Source: an uncultured Gammaproteobacteria bacterium (GTDB lineage: Bacteria > Pseudomonadota > Gammaproteobacteria > Pseudomonadales > Azotimanducaceae). Taken from it: a stretch of DNA of 32,415 nt. Position numbers and translations under genes: made by a program. Location: positions 1 to 32,415 of the forward strand of contig CAJYCI010000005.1 in NCBI GenBank assembly GCA_913428515.1. The letters run 5' to 3'. Positions 25,229 through 32,415 of the stretch are shown piece by piece; position 1 is the stretch's first letter; every line of letters begins with the position of its first letter. The notes beneath the pieces were generated by a model that made no database searches, was not told where the DNA came from, and saw only the letters and a program-made list of their open reading frames with translations.

Positions 25229-25722
25229 CGTGACTTTAGACGGGACAAATTTTTCAAGACGTCAGAAATTCCTTGTAAACCAACGAGTATTGCCATCACC
25301 GGAATCAGTGTTTTAAGGAGGAATACTCCTGGTAAACCTCCGGGATCTGGTGAGCTTTCTTGAACAGACCAAGCAAATCTCACATATTCAAGACTTACAA
25401 AGAATATAAAAAGGCAAAATGGCATAAGAAATAACAGGGTGCCTATTATATCGATAATTGCTTTATTTTTTTCTGAAAATCTCTCATGTAAAACGTCTAC
25501 GCGAACGTGTCCTTTTTCCTTAAGAGTAAAGGCAATGCCTATCATAAATACGCATCCATGGAGATACATGACTAATTCTTGCATGCCTATCGAACCAACA
25601 TTAAAAATATAACGAGCTGCGACAACCCCACATGTAAAAAGCACCATCAATGGAGTGAACCAGGCTATTGTCCTGCCCGTGACATCAGTGATCCAGTCAA
25701 TCGTCTTAATTATTTTAAAAAT
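25225..25722 (-). CDS. dctQ: TRAP transporter small permease subunit DctQ, probable AUU start
   Basis: The track begins at TTG 25650, inside the first membrane helix. The frame stays open upstream to a TAG at 25761-25759, and residues there ('IIKTIDWITDVTGRTIAWFTPLMVLF') align with the normal DctQ N-terminus. No ATG, GTG or TTG is available in that stretch. An ATT at 25722 lies 7 nt after a perfect AAGGAG. That start gives 165 residues and four helices, the normal size, with 'VRYIF'-like 'AARYIFNVGS' and 'KGHVRVDVL' motifs. Translation from 25650 would remove the first helix's beginning. The alkyltransferase gene at 7612 has the same layout. Confidence 0.88.
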   Translation of the reverse strand: MFKIIKTIDWITDVTGRTIAWFTPLMVLFTCGVVAARYIFNVGSIGMQELVMYLHGCVFMIGIAFTLKEKGHVRVDVLHERFSEKNKAIIDIIGTLLFLMPFCLFIFFVSLEYVRFAWSVQESSPDPGGLPGVFLLKTLIPVMAILVGLQGISDVLKNLSRLKSR

Positions 25723-25735
25723 TGATGCTCTCCTT
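25723..25735 (-). promoter_or_regulatory. Shine-Dalgarno of dctQ, preceding an ATT start
   Basis: On the minus strand AAGGAG (25735-25730) is followed by 7 nt and then ATT (25722-25720). It is among the strongest Shine-Dalgarno sequences of the window and has no canonical start codon at a usable distance. TTG 25650 and the ATG and GTG just after it are more than 70 nt away. Confidence 0.75.
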
Positions 25736-25827
25736 CGACCTGCAGAAAAATGCCATCGCTATTTATGAGTTGGCCGGGCATCTCCTCTCGTCATCTTCAT
25801 ACTTGTCTTAATTATACCCGAAGGGAT

Positions 25828-26703
25828 TCATAAAAAATTCCCGCAAATACCAAGGAAGATAAAAAATCCTACCCAGTGGTTATTTAAAAAGGCTTTAAAG
25901 CAATTTTCTCGAGTTGCCTTTGAAAGTAAGAGGTGTTGATATAAAAAACACAAACCCGCACTGAAAATAGAGAGGTAATAGATTAAACCAAACTCATGCG
26001 ATTTGCCCAATAGCGTTAAAACGCCGAGAAAAAAAAATTGCAGCACTCCGATGATTAAACGACTAAATTTTCCAAATATGATTGCTGTCGACTTCAAAGC
26101 AAGTTTAATGTCATCGTCTTTGTCCACCATGGCGTACTCGGTGTCGTAAGCGATTACCCACGCCCAATTTGCCACTAGTAATAACCACATTGTGGTATCT
26201 AGGCTTCCTCCTCCTGCTGAGAAAGCCATTGGTATACCCCACGAAAAAGCTATTCCTAAGACGGCTTGTGGGAAATGCGTGTGTCTTTTCATAAAAGGAT
26301 AAACGCCCATTAATGCTAGTGCCCCAAACGCCAAGATTATTGTTGAGGTGTTGAGAGTTAAAACTAGAAAAAAGCATGGGACTAATAAACAGGTGAGCAC
26401 TAAAAAAGCGATTTTGACAGAAATTGCTTTGGTCGCGAGTGGCCTTAACCTAGTTCTTTTTACGTGCGGATCAAAGTCTTTATCTGCAAGATCATTAATC
26501 ACGCAGCCGGCAGATCTAGCTAAAATAGTTCCCATTGTGAAAACAAAAAAAAGATGTAAGCCTGGCCAACCGGCGGAACATACCCATAAAGCCCAAAGAG
26601 TTGGCCAAAGTAAGAGGAAAATCCCAATTGGACGGTTTAGCCTCGTTAGGGAAACAGACGCTTTAAATAGCGCTAGCCTGTCTGCCCGTACCGGATTTAA
26701 CAT
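25828..26703 (-). CDS. ubiA: 4-hydroxybenzoate polyprenyltransferase
   Basis: 291 residues with about eight to nine membrane helices. It attaches the polyprenyl tail to 4-hydroxybenzoate in ubiquinone synthesis. The two Asp-rich motifs are 'NDLADKDFD' (70-78), preceded by 'RSAGC', and 'YDTEYAMVDKDDD' in the second half, both binding magnesium and the prenyl diphosphate. The N-terminal 'RLNRPIGIFLLLWPTLWALW' is typical of UbiA. In Pseudomonas ubiC sits next to ubiA; no ubiC is adjacent here. It is divergent from rubredoxin across a 120-nt gap containing a dyad. Confidence 0.94.
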   Translation of the reverse strand: MLNPVRADRLALFKASVSLTRLNRPIGIFLLLWPTLWALWVCSAGWPGLHLFFVFTMGTILARSAGCVINDLADKDFDPHVKRTRLRPLATKAISVKIAFLVLTCLLVPCFFLVLTLNTSTIILAFGALALMGVYPFMKRHTHFPQAVLGIAFSWGIPMAFSAGGGSLDTTMWLLLVANWAWVIAYDTEYAMVDKDDDIKLALKSTAIIFGKFSRLIIGVLQFFFLGVLTLLGKSHEFGLIYYLSIFSAGLCFLYQHLLLSKATRENCFKAFLNNHWVGFFIFLGICGNFL

Positions 26704-26760
26704 GGGATGATCTCAGTTGTTAGTTTTAATGGTAGGTATAATTAATGTAGTATACGTCGC

Positions 26761-26783
26761 TCAAACAGTCCTTAACAGTTTGA
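26761..26783. repeat. Imperfect 23-bp dyad in the ubiA/rubredoxin divergent region
   Basis: TCAAACAGT...ACAGTTTGA: arms TCAAAC and GTTTGA pair fully and the dyad continues with one mismatch. It lies about 19 nt downstream of a TATAAT (26737-26742) on the plus strand. Possible operator or 5'-leader hairpin; no known regulator assigned. Confidence 0.35.
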
Positions 26784-26823
26784 ATACGGGAAAGAATAAA
26801 GAACGCAAGTAAGAGTAATTTAG

Positions 26824-26988
26824 ATGAAGACATGGCAATGCATTGTTTGTGGTTTTGTATACGATGAGGCAGAGGGATGGGAAGAGGACGGAATACCTCC
26901 CGGAACTCCCTGGGATGAAGTTCCTGAAGACTGGCTTTGTCCAGAGTGTGGTGTTGGGAAAATAGATTTTGAGATGATGGAGGTGTAA
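26824..26988 (+). CDS. Rubredoxin
   Basis: 54 residues, too short for the ORF track. The four iron ligands sit in 'CIVCG' (Cys6, Cys9) and 'CPECG' (Cys39, Cys42), with the usual 'FVYDEAEG', 'GIPPGTPW' and 'VPEDWLCP' stretches. It is a one-iron, one-electron carrier of the cytosol. The position near recG and ubiA matches the Pseudomonas rubredoxin (rubA) neighbourhood. Its 3' end carries GGAGGT, which serves as the ribosome-binding site of the symporter gene starting 3 nt after its stop. Confidence 0.96.
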   Translation: MKTWQCIVCGFVYDEAEGWEEDGIPPGTPWDEVPEDWLCPECGVGKIDFEMMEV

Positions 26989-26991
26989 CGA

Positions 26992-28230
26992 TTGACGGAC
27001 GATCGGTCGGCGCTAACTAAGAAAATCCTTTTAGGAATGCTCTCGGGTTTGCTTTTGGGATCCTTGGTTCACTTCTTATCCCTAGACGACTCCAATCCCA
27101 TAATACAATTTGGTATAAACGGTATCATAGAACTGGGTGGGCAGATATTCATCCTTACCTTAAAACTGCTCGTGGTCCCGCTTGTTTTTGTTTCCCTCGC
27201 GTGCGGTTCGAGCAACCTTTCTGGGGGGACGAGCCTTGGAAGGATTGGGATTAAAACGCTCGTTTTATACCTCTTCACAACGGCAGCAGCAATAAGTCTA
27301 GCACTGATTGCTGCAAATCTGATAAATCCTGGTTTAGGAATGTCTTTAGCGTCCGATACGGTTTTTGTAGGTAAAGAAAGTCCACCGATAAAGCAGGTTT
27401 TTCTAGATATCTTCCCGAGCAATCCTGTCAAAGCAATGGCTGAAGGAAACATGTTACAGGTCATTGTTTTCGCAATTTTAGTAGGGGTCGCAATTTCAAA
27501 AAGTGGCGAACATGGCTCTAGATTGCGTGATGGTTTAAACGATTGGAACGAGGTCATAATGAAACTTGTTCTTATGTTGATGTCGGTAGCGCCAATCGGT
27601 GTCTTTTGCTTGATGACAGCGGTTTTTTCAAATATGGGATTTGCAGGAATTTTAGATCTCGCTAAATATTTCTTCAATGTGGTCTTAGTTCTAGTTGTGC
27701 ATTTTGCCCTGACCTATTTTCTCCTTTTAAGACTTCTCGCAGGTTTGAGCCCGCTCCGATTTTTCAGGGATTTCTATCCTGTAATGGTCTATGCGTTCTC
27801 TACAAGCAGTTCTAGCGCTACCTTGCCGGTTACGCTTCAAACACTTGAGAATAAAATGGGTGTAAAGAAAGAGGTTGCCTCTTTTACGGCTCCTTTGGGG
27901 GCTACGATTAATATGGACGGCACTGCAATTATGCAGGGAGTGGCGACAGTATTTATAGCTCAAGCCTATTCCGTGGATATAGGATTATTTGGCTATATGA
28001 CGGTTATACTCACTGCGACGATGGCTTCGATCGGAACAGCGGGAGTCCCAGGAGTTGGCCTGATTACTTTAGCTTTGGTCCTTCAGCAGGTTGGCCTTCC
28101 TGTCGAGGGAATTGCTTTAATCATTGGTGTGGATCGATTGTTGGATATGCTGAGAACTGCTATCAATGTAGGCGGTGACGCCACTGTCGCGGCTATTGTC
28201 GCTAAGAGTGAGGGCAAGCTAGATTATTAG
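26992..28230 (+). CDS. Dicarboxylate/amino acid:cation symporter (SDF family)
   Basis: 412 residues with about eight membrane helices and two re-entrant hairpins. The signatures are 'STSSSSATLPVTLQ' (hairpin 1) and 'NMDGTAIMQGVATVFIAQ' (ion and substrate site), plus 'GVDRLLDMLRTAINVGGDATVAAIV' near the end, as in GltP/DctA/GltPh. It imports glutamate, aspartate or C4-dicarboxylates with Na+ or H+; which one cannot be told. The start is TTG, supported by GGAGGT 7 nt upstream inside rubredoxin. It is convergent with recG, 18 nt apart. Confidence 0.94.
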   Translation: MTDDRSALTKKILLGMLSGLLLGSLVHFLSLDDSNPIIQFGINGIIELGGQIFILTLKLLVVPLVFVSLACGSSNLSGGTSLGRIGIKTLVLYLFTTAAAISLALIAANLINPGLGMSLASDTVFVGKESPPIKQVFLDIFPSNPVKAMAEGNMLQVIVFAILVGVAISKSGEHGSRLRDGLNDWNEVIMKLVLMLMSVAPIGVFCLMTAVFSNMGFAGILDLAKYFFNVVLVLVVHFALTYFLLLRLLAGLSPLRFFRDFYPVMVYAFSTSSSSATLPVTLQTLENKMGVKKEVASFTAPLGATINMDGTAIMQGVATVFIAQAYSVDIGLFGYMTVILTATMASIGTAGVPGVGLITLALVLQQVGLPVEGIALIIGVDRLLDMLRTAINVGGDATVAAIVAKSEGKLDY

Positions 28231-28248
28231 AAGTTTATAAAATGATTT

Positions 28249-30330
28249 CTACGCAAGGTTGAGTTTATCTTCGCTCAAAACCCATCGCTTGACTAATCGT
28301 TTTGCCTTTTCTGTGTCTTGGGCTAGCAGCTTCGTAGCCATCTCAATAGATTCAATCGCGATTTTTTTATCTCTTTGAAGGTCGGCGATCTTTAACCGAA
28401 GTTCGCCCGATTGAAGTGTTCCAAATATTTCTCCTGGCCCTCTCATTTCCAGATCTTTTTCTGCTATGAAAAAGCCATCATTACTCGTTCTCATCACATC
28501 TAGTCTTTCTCGGCTTATAGTCCCGAGTGGTTTTTTGTAAAGCAGGAGGCAATGGGAGGCCTCGCTTCCTCGCCCAACCCTGCCCCGCAGCTGATGCAGC
28601 TGGGCTAGGCCTAGCCTCTCCGAATTTTCTATGATCATCAAACTTGCATTTGGTACGTCTACACCAACTTCAATTACGGTAGTACAAACTAGAAGATTAA
28701 TATTGCCTTTTTTAAATCCCTGCATGACTTTATTTTTTTCTTGCGAACTTAGTCGTCCATGTACGAGACCTATCGAAACCTTTGGTAATCTCTTCCGTAG
28801 GTCGCTAGCTACTTCTTCAGCTGCCTCGCATTCGAGAGTCTCAGATTCAGTAATAAGAGTACAAACCCAATAAGCCTGTCTTCCGGCTTGGCAAGCAAAA
28901 TTTACCTGCCCTATAACGTCTTCTCTTCTATCAGAAGATAATACAGAAGTTTTTACAGGTGTTCTTCCCGGTGGAAGTTCATCCAGGATAGAGACGTCCA
29001 TTTCAGTATAAAACCCCATAGAAAGTGTCCTGGGGATTGGAGTAGCGGTCATGATCATCTGGTGAGGACTTGAATTTTCCTTGGCTCCTTTTTTTCTGAG
29101 TGCTAGGCGCTGATTTACACCAAATCTGTGTTGTTCGTCGATTATCACAAGTCCGAGGTTTTTAAAATTTACTTCTTTTTGAAAAAGAGCGTGTGTTCCA
29201 ATTGCGAGATCGATTTCTCCTTCGGTAATTTTCTGCATCAACTCCTTCCTAGCGACGCCCCTAACATTTGCGGTTAATAAGCAAACCTTCACGCCGATCG
29301 GACGCAACCAAGTTTCAAGAGTTGCGAAATGTTGTTCCGCCAGCAATTCGGTCGGCGCCATCAAAGCTGTTTGAAGACCATTCTCATGTGCATGGACAGC
29401 TGCCAAAGCTGCCAGTACGGTTTTTCCGGATCCTACGTCGCCTTGCACCAGCCTATGCATCGGAAAATCCTTGAGCATATCTTCGGAGATTTCCGCGGAA
29501 ACGCGCTTTTGTGCGTTTGTAAGTTGAAACGCAAAAGCGTCAATAACCTCTCTATATAATTTACCTGGGATTGAAAGTTTTGAAGCTTTAAGAGTTTTTA
29601 GCTCTTCACGGAGCAACCTGGTCCTGACTTGATGCGCGGTTAGCTCATCTAAACTCAATTTTTTCTGTGCTGGGTGTCTGCCTTCGTTAAGCAGATCTGT
29701 CTCAGCGTCGGCCGGAGGCTGATGAAGATATCGGATAGATGTCGTTAAATTAGTAGATGAGCTTTCGGAAGCCAGATCTTCAAGCGGGAACCTATGGAGT
29801 TGTGATAATGCCTCGCTTACTATCTTTCGATAACGGCTTTGAGTCACTCCCTCAGTTGAGGGATAGATTGGCGTTAGATTTTTTGATTCTTCATTTTCAA
29901 TCGTTGCTTCTGAATATTCCGGATGATAGATCTCCGGTCCGGTCGCTCCTTGTCTAACTTCTCCATAACACCTTACTTTCTCGAGACGGTCTAAATTCTG
30001 TTGTTGGCGCTTAGAGAAATAATAAAATCTCAAACCAATCCTTCCAGATGGATCTTCAAGGAATGCCAATAGACTTCGCCGACGCCCATAGATGATCTTA
30101 ATCTCGCTTATCCTCCCTTCTAAGAGATAAGCTCCCCCCGTGACAACCGAACCGATAGGAGAAGTTCTTGTTCTATCTTCGTATCTGTATGGAAGATGGA
30201 AAACTATATCTTCTATCGTTTTTATACCAATTTTTAAAAGTTTATTCTGGAGACTCGGTCCAACGCCTTTTAATGACTCAACTGGTATTTTGCTGAGATC
30301 CTTTTGAGGCGCTTCTTCAGTCAATCGCAC
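28249..30330 (-). CDS. recG: ATP-dependent DNA helicase RecG
   Basis: 693 residues, equal to the E. coli length. It is a branched-DNA helicase that reverses stalled forks. The N-terminal wedge domain opens with 'VESLKGVGPSLQNKLLKIGIKTIEDIVFHLPYRYEDRT', followed by an OB-fold. The helicase motifs include 'QGDVGSGKTVLAALAA' (Walker A), 'IIDEQHRFGVNQR' (DExH), 'MTATPIPRTL', 'VHGRLSSQEKNKVM' and 'LHQLRGRVGRG' (VI). The start is GTG, overlapping ridA by 10 nt, indicating coupling in the spoT-ridA-recG unit. It ends 18 nt from the convergent symporter, with no clear terminator in between. Confidence 0.96.
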   Translation of the reverse strand: MRLTEEAPQKDLSKIPVESLKGVGPSLQNKLLKIGIKTIEDIVFHLPYRYEDRTRTSPIGSVVTGGAYLLEGRISEIKIIYGRRRSLLAFLEDPSGRIGLRFYYFSKRQQQNLDRLEKVRCYGEVRQGATGPEIYHPEYSEATIENEESKNLTPIYPSTEGVTQSRYRKIVSEALSQLHRFPLEDLASESSSTNLTTSIRYLHQPPADAETDLLNEGRHPAQKKLSLDELTAHQVRTRLLREELKTLKASKLSIPGKLYREVIDAFAFQLTNAQKRVSAEISEDMLKDFPMHRLVQGDVGSGKTVLAALAAVHAHENGLQTALMAPTELLAEQHFATLETWLRPIGVKVCLLTANVRGVARKELMQKITEGEIDLAIGTHALFQKEVNFKNLGLVIIDEQHRFGVNQRLALRKKGAKENSSPHQMIMTATPIPRTLSMGFYTEMDVSILDELPPGRTPVKTSVLSSDRREDVIGQVNFACQAGRQAYWVCTLITESETLECEAAEEVASDLRKRLPKVSIGLVHGRLSSQEKNKVMQGFKKGNINLLVCTTVIEVGVDVPNASLMIIENSERLGLAQLHQLRGRVGRGSEASHCLLLYKKPLGTISRERLDVMRTSNDGFFIAEKDLEMRGPGEIFGTLQSGELRLKIADLQRDKKIAIESIEMATKLLAQDTEKAKRLVKRWVLSEDKLNLA

Positions 30331-30701
30331 TTGGCAATTGCATCAATCTCTACGATTGCCCCTTTTGGGAGACATGAGACTTCAACCGTAGCCCGGGCTG
30401 GGTAAGGCGGTTTAAAAAGTTGTACCATCTTCTCGTTAATTAGATCGAAGTTTGTCAAGTCTGTTAGATAAATGTTTAATTTCAGAATATCATCCATGGA
30501 AGCATCTGCTTCAGAGAGAATCGCCAATATGTTGGCGAAGACTTGGTCGGTCTGCTCTGAGATTCCTGTATGCACGATCGCGGTGTCCCCTGGGATAATC
30601 CCAATTTGGCCGCTGATATACAGAGTTCCCTGATTTTTTATTCCTTGGCTATAGGGACCAATTGCTGAGGGAGCCGACGCTGTTGATACCAGGTTTTTCA
30701 T
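30321..30701 (-). CDS. ridA: Enamine/imine deaminase RidA
   Basis: 126 residues, standard for the YjgF/RidA family. It hydrolyses reactive enamines and imines such as those formed by threonine dehydratase. 'APSAIGPYSQGI', 'YISGQIGI' and the catalytic-Arg block 'PARATVEVSCLPKGAIVEIDAIA' are all present. The ATG overlaps the spoT stop by 1 nt (TAATG) and the gene overlaps recG by 10 nt. The spoT-ridA order is conserved in pseudomonads and many other Gammaproteobacteria. Confidence 0.95.
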   Translation of the reverse strand: MKNLVSTASAPSAIGPYSQGIKNQGTLYISGQIGIIPGDTAIVHTGISEQTDQVFANILAILSEADASMDDILKLNIYLTDLTNFDLINEKMVQLFKPPYPARATVEVSCLPKGAIVEIDAIAKCD

Positions 30702-32415
30702 TAGTTTCTTGCTCTAAGGATACGATTCACTCCTTTGATCGTTCTTATCTTTTTTATAACTGCAGCAAGATGAATTCGATCTTTGATACTAATTACTAGA
30801 TTAACGATACTGAGGTGAGCATCTTTTTCAAGGAAATTAATTCGCTCTATGTTTGCATTTGCGTTAGTCACTGCAGAGGCAAGTATGGCTATCATGCTTC
30901 TGTCGTGTTCGAGTTCTAGTCTCAGTTCAACCGAAAATTCTTGGTCTAGGCCAGACGCCCATCTGACCTCCATTATCTCCTGAGGCTTTTCTAGGAAGTC
31001 GGCCATATTTTTACAAGCATCTATGTGGATAACAATCCCCTTCCCAGCAGAGAGGTGCCCGATAATGGGATCGCCAGGGATAGGCCGGCAGCACTTCCCA
31101 TAGCTCACTACCATGCCCTCAGTCCCTTTAATTGCTAGCGGCCCCCCGGTCTCGGAAAATAGTGGATTTTCTCCCGATTCGCCTTTCAGTCTGCTTGCTA
31201 CAAGACTTGCCATCTGATTGCCGAGGCCTATCTCCCTTAGTAAGTCATCGAAACCGGATATGTCTCTTTCGTCAAGGATTGTTTGAAGAACATCTTTGTC
31301 TAATTTATCTATGGTTAGCTCATACTGACGCAAGGTCTGTTCCAAAAGTCTCTTGCCTAGATCCGTAGCTTCAACTTCTTGCTGCTGTTTTAGAGTATTT
31401 CGTATGCCGGCTCTTGCTTTACCCGTCACTATAAAATTAAGCCAAGTCGGATTTGGTCTTGCTCCTGGCGCTCTAATTATCTCTACCGTTTGTCCGGACT
31501 CAAGTGTTGCCGATAAGGGCGCAAGCCTTCTGTCGATTCTGCATGCAATGCAGGCATTTCCAATATCAGTATGGACTGCGTAGGCAAAATCTATCGGAGT
31601 TGCTCCCTGAGGAAGGTCAAAAATTTGACCCGTCGGTGAAAAAACGTATACGTCATCTGGAAACAAGTCTACTTTTACACTTTCTATAAATTCGAGGGAA
31701 TCGCCGGCGTTTTTTTGAATTTCCAATAAGCCCTTCATCCATTCAATAGCCCTGCCCCCAGATTTGTTTGGCGAATCATCAGTTGTTTTGTAGAGGTAAT
31801 GTCCGGCCAATCCGTTATTAGCGAAGGTTTCCATATCATGGGTTCGGACCTGAATCTCTATGGGGATCCCGTGCATACCAAAAAGCGTTGTATGCAATGA
31901 CTGATAGCCATTGGATTTGGGGATTGCTATGTAGTCCTTGAACCTTGCGGATACTGGCTTATATAAATTGTGCACCGCTCCAAGGGAGCGATAGCAATCA
32001 TCAACTTCAGTGACAACGATCCTGAAAGCGTAAACGTCCATTATCTCGCTGAAGGACTTTCGTTTGTTGCGCATCTTTTCATAAATACTGAATAGATGTT
32101 TTTGTCTTCCGAATACTTCTCCAGAAATGTTGAGTTTAGACAAGCAATTTTCTATCGATTCTTTTATCTGATCAACTATCTCAGTCCTGTTCCCCCGTGC
32201 TTTCTTCACTGCTTTTTCAATCATCGAGGATCGAAGTGGGTACATTGCTTTGAAGCCTAATTCTTCAAACTCAACACGAAGATTATTCATGCCAAGCCTA
32301 AGAGCGATCGGGGCATATATTTCGAGAGTCTCCTTAGCTATCCTCCTTCTTTTCTCTGGGTTTAAATATCCGAGTGTTCTCATGTTATGCAATCTGTCTG
32401 CTAGTTTAACGAGGA
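30701..32415 (-). CDS. spoT: Bifunctional (p)ppGpp synthetase/hydrolase SpoT, 5' end outside window
   Basis: Partial: the frame runs off the right edge, reading 'LVKLADRLHNMRTLG', the end of the HD hydrolase domain. The track's start at 32392 is an internal TTG. Visible in order: the synthetase domain ('YEKMRNKRKSFSEIMDVYAFRIVV', then 'RFKDYIAIPKSNGYQSLHTT' with the RxKD form typical of bifunctional enzymes), TGS domain ('DDVYVFSPTGQIFDLPQGATPIDFAYAVH'), helical region, the Cys-containing 'YGKCCRPIPGDPIIGHL' segment, and a C-terminal ACT domain. The linkage to ridA and recG supports SpoT over RelA. It controls the stringent response; rpoZ would be expected just upstream, beyond the edge. Confidence 0.95.
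   Translation of the reverse strand, partial: LVKLADRLHNMRTLGYLNPEKRRRIAKETLEIYAPIALRLGMNNLRVEFEELGFKAMYPLRSSMIEKAVKKARGNRTEIVDQIKESIENCLSKLNISGEVFGRQKHLFSIYEKMRNKRKSFSEIMDVYAFRIVVTEVDDCYRSLGAVHNLYKPVSARFKDYIAIPKSNGYQSLHTTLFGMHGIPIEIQVRTHDMETFANNGLAGHYLYKTTDDSPNKSGGRAIEWMKGLLEIQKNAGDSLEFIESVKVDLFPDDVYVFSPTGQIFDLPQGATPIDFAYAVHTDIGNACIACRIDRRLAPLSATLESGQTVEIIRAPGARPNPTWLNFIVTGKARAGIRNTLKQQQEVEATDLGKRLLEQTLRQYELTIDKLDKDVLQTILDERDISGFDDLLREIGLGNQMASLVASRLKGESGENPLFSETGGPLAIKGTEGMVVSYGKCCRPIPGDPIIGHLSAGKGIVIHIDACKNMADFLEKPQEIMEVRWASGLDQEFSVELRLELEHDRSMIAILASAVTNANANIERINFLEKDAHLSIVNLVISIKDRIHLAAVIKKIRTIKGVNRILRARN

Noticed and set aside
27069-27677. 202-residue minus-strand ORF
   Set aside because: Lies entirely antisense to the well-supported SDF symporter; composition is that of a reverse shadow of a membrane protein, with no motif.
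32370-32392. Start of spoT at 32392
   Set aside because: The frame continues to the window edge with conserved HD-domain residues (LVKLADRLHNMR), so this TTG is internal and the gene is cut by the window.

Overview
This window looks like a chromosomal segment of an uncultured, probably marine, gammaproteobacterium. That is inferred from gene order and protein similarity. The right end carries the arrangement spoT-ridA-recG, with rubredoxin and ubiA close by, a neighbourhood typical of Gammaproteobacteria. The DNA is moderately AT-rich by eye and densely packed, with TRAP, SDF and iron ABC transporters. I see no rRNA, tRNA, CRISPR array, insertion sequence or phage genes. No gene-free gap exceeds 300 bases; the largest is 15549-15833 (285 bases).

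Layout. (1) 1-4233: a small alpha/beta-barrel protein, a degenerate M28-peptidase-like protein, a MAPEG membrane protein, an SMR efflux protein, a class C beta-lactamase-like serine hydrolase and a small unknown membrane protein. (2) 4259-7917: a Fur-box-controlled ferric iron ABC transporter (binding protein, fused double permease, short ATPase). A catalytically intact Ogt/Ada-type DNA alkyltransferase overlaps the ATPase gene; the ORF track misses it because it has no ATG, GTG or TTG start. (3) 8127-16954: PiT phosphate transporter, SixA-like phosphatase, single-chain glycyl-tRNA synthetase, a secreted unknown, a VOC protein, an SDR, a second MAPEG protein, a YeiH-family transporter, endonuclease III and a third MAPEG protein. 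(4) 17029-19952: a signal-peptide-bearing SAM methyltransferase, a cytosolic beta-propeller-like protein, and convergent to them an Nmad3 (nucleotide-modification-associated) protein. (5) 20034-25722: uvrD, then a TRAP binding protein and a PPOX flavoprotein, convergent with the TRAP permease pair dctQM. (6) 25828-32415: ubiA, rubredoxin, an SDF symporter, and recG-ridA-spoT on the minus strand, with spoT cut by the window edge.

The most interesting signals are these. Two unrelated genes (the alkyltransferase and dctQ) have only an ATT codon in the start position, each 7 nt after a clear Shine-Dalgarno, which suggests AUU initiation in this genome. A perfect Fur palindrome sits on a promoter whose predicted start site coincides with the ATG, suggesting a leaderless iron-regulated mRNA. 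An Nmad3 gene sits beside uvrD and next to an exported-methyltransferase/beta-propeller pair with no known role. Glycyl-tRNA synthetase is the alpha2 type with a zinc ribbon, unusual for this class. Endonuclease III has an altered Fe-S cysteine spacing, and the M28-like protein has lost most of its metal ligands.
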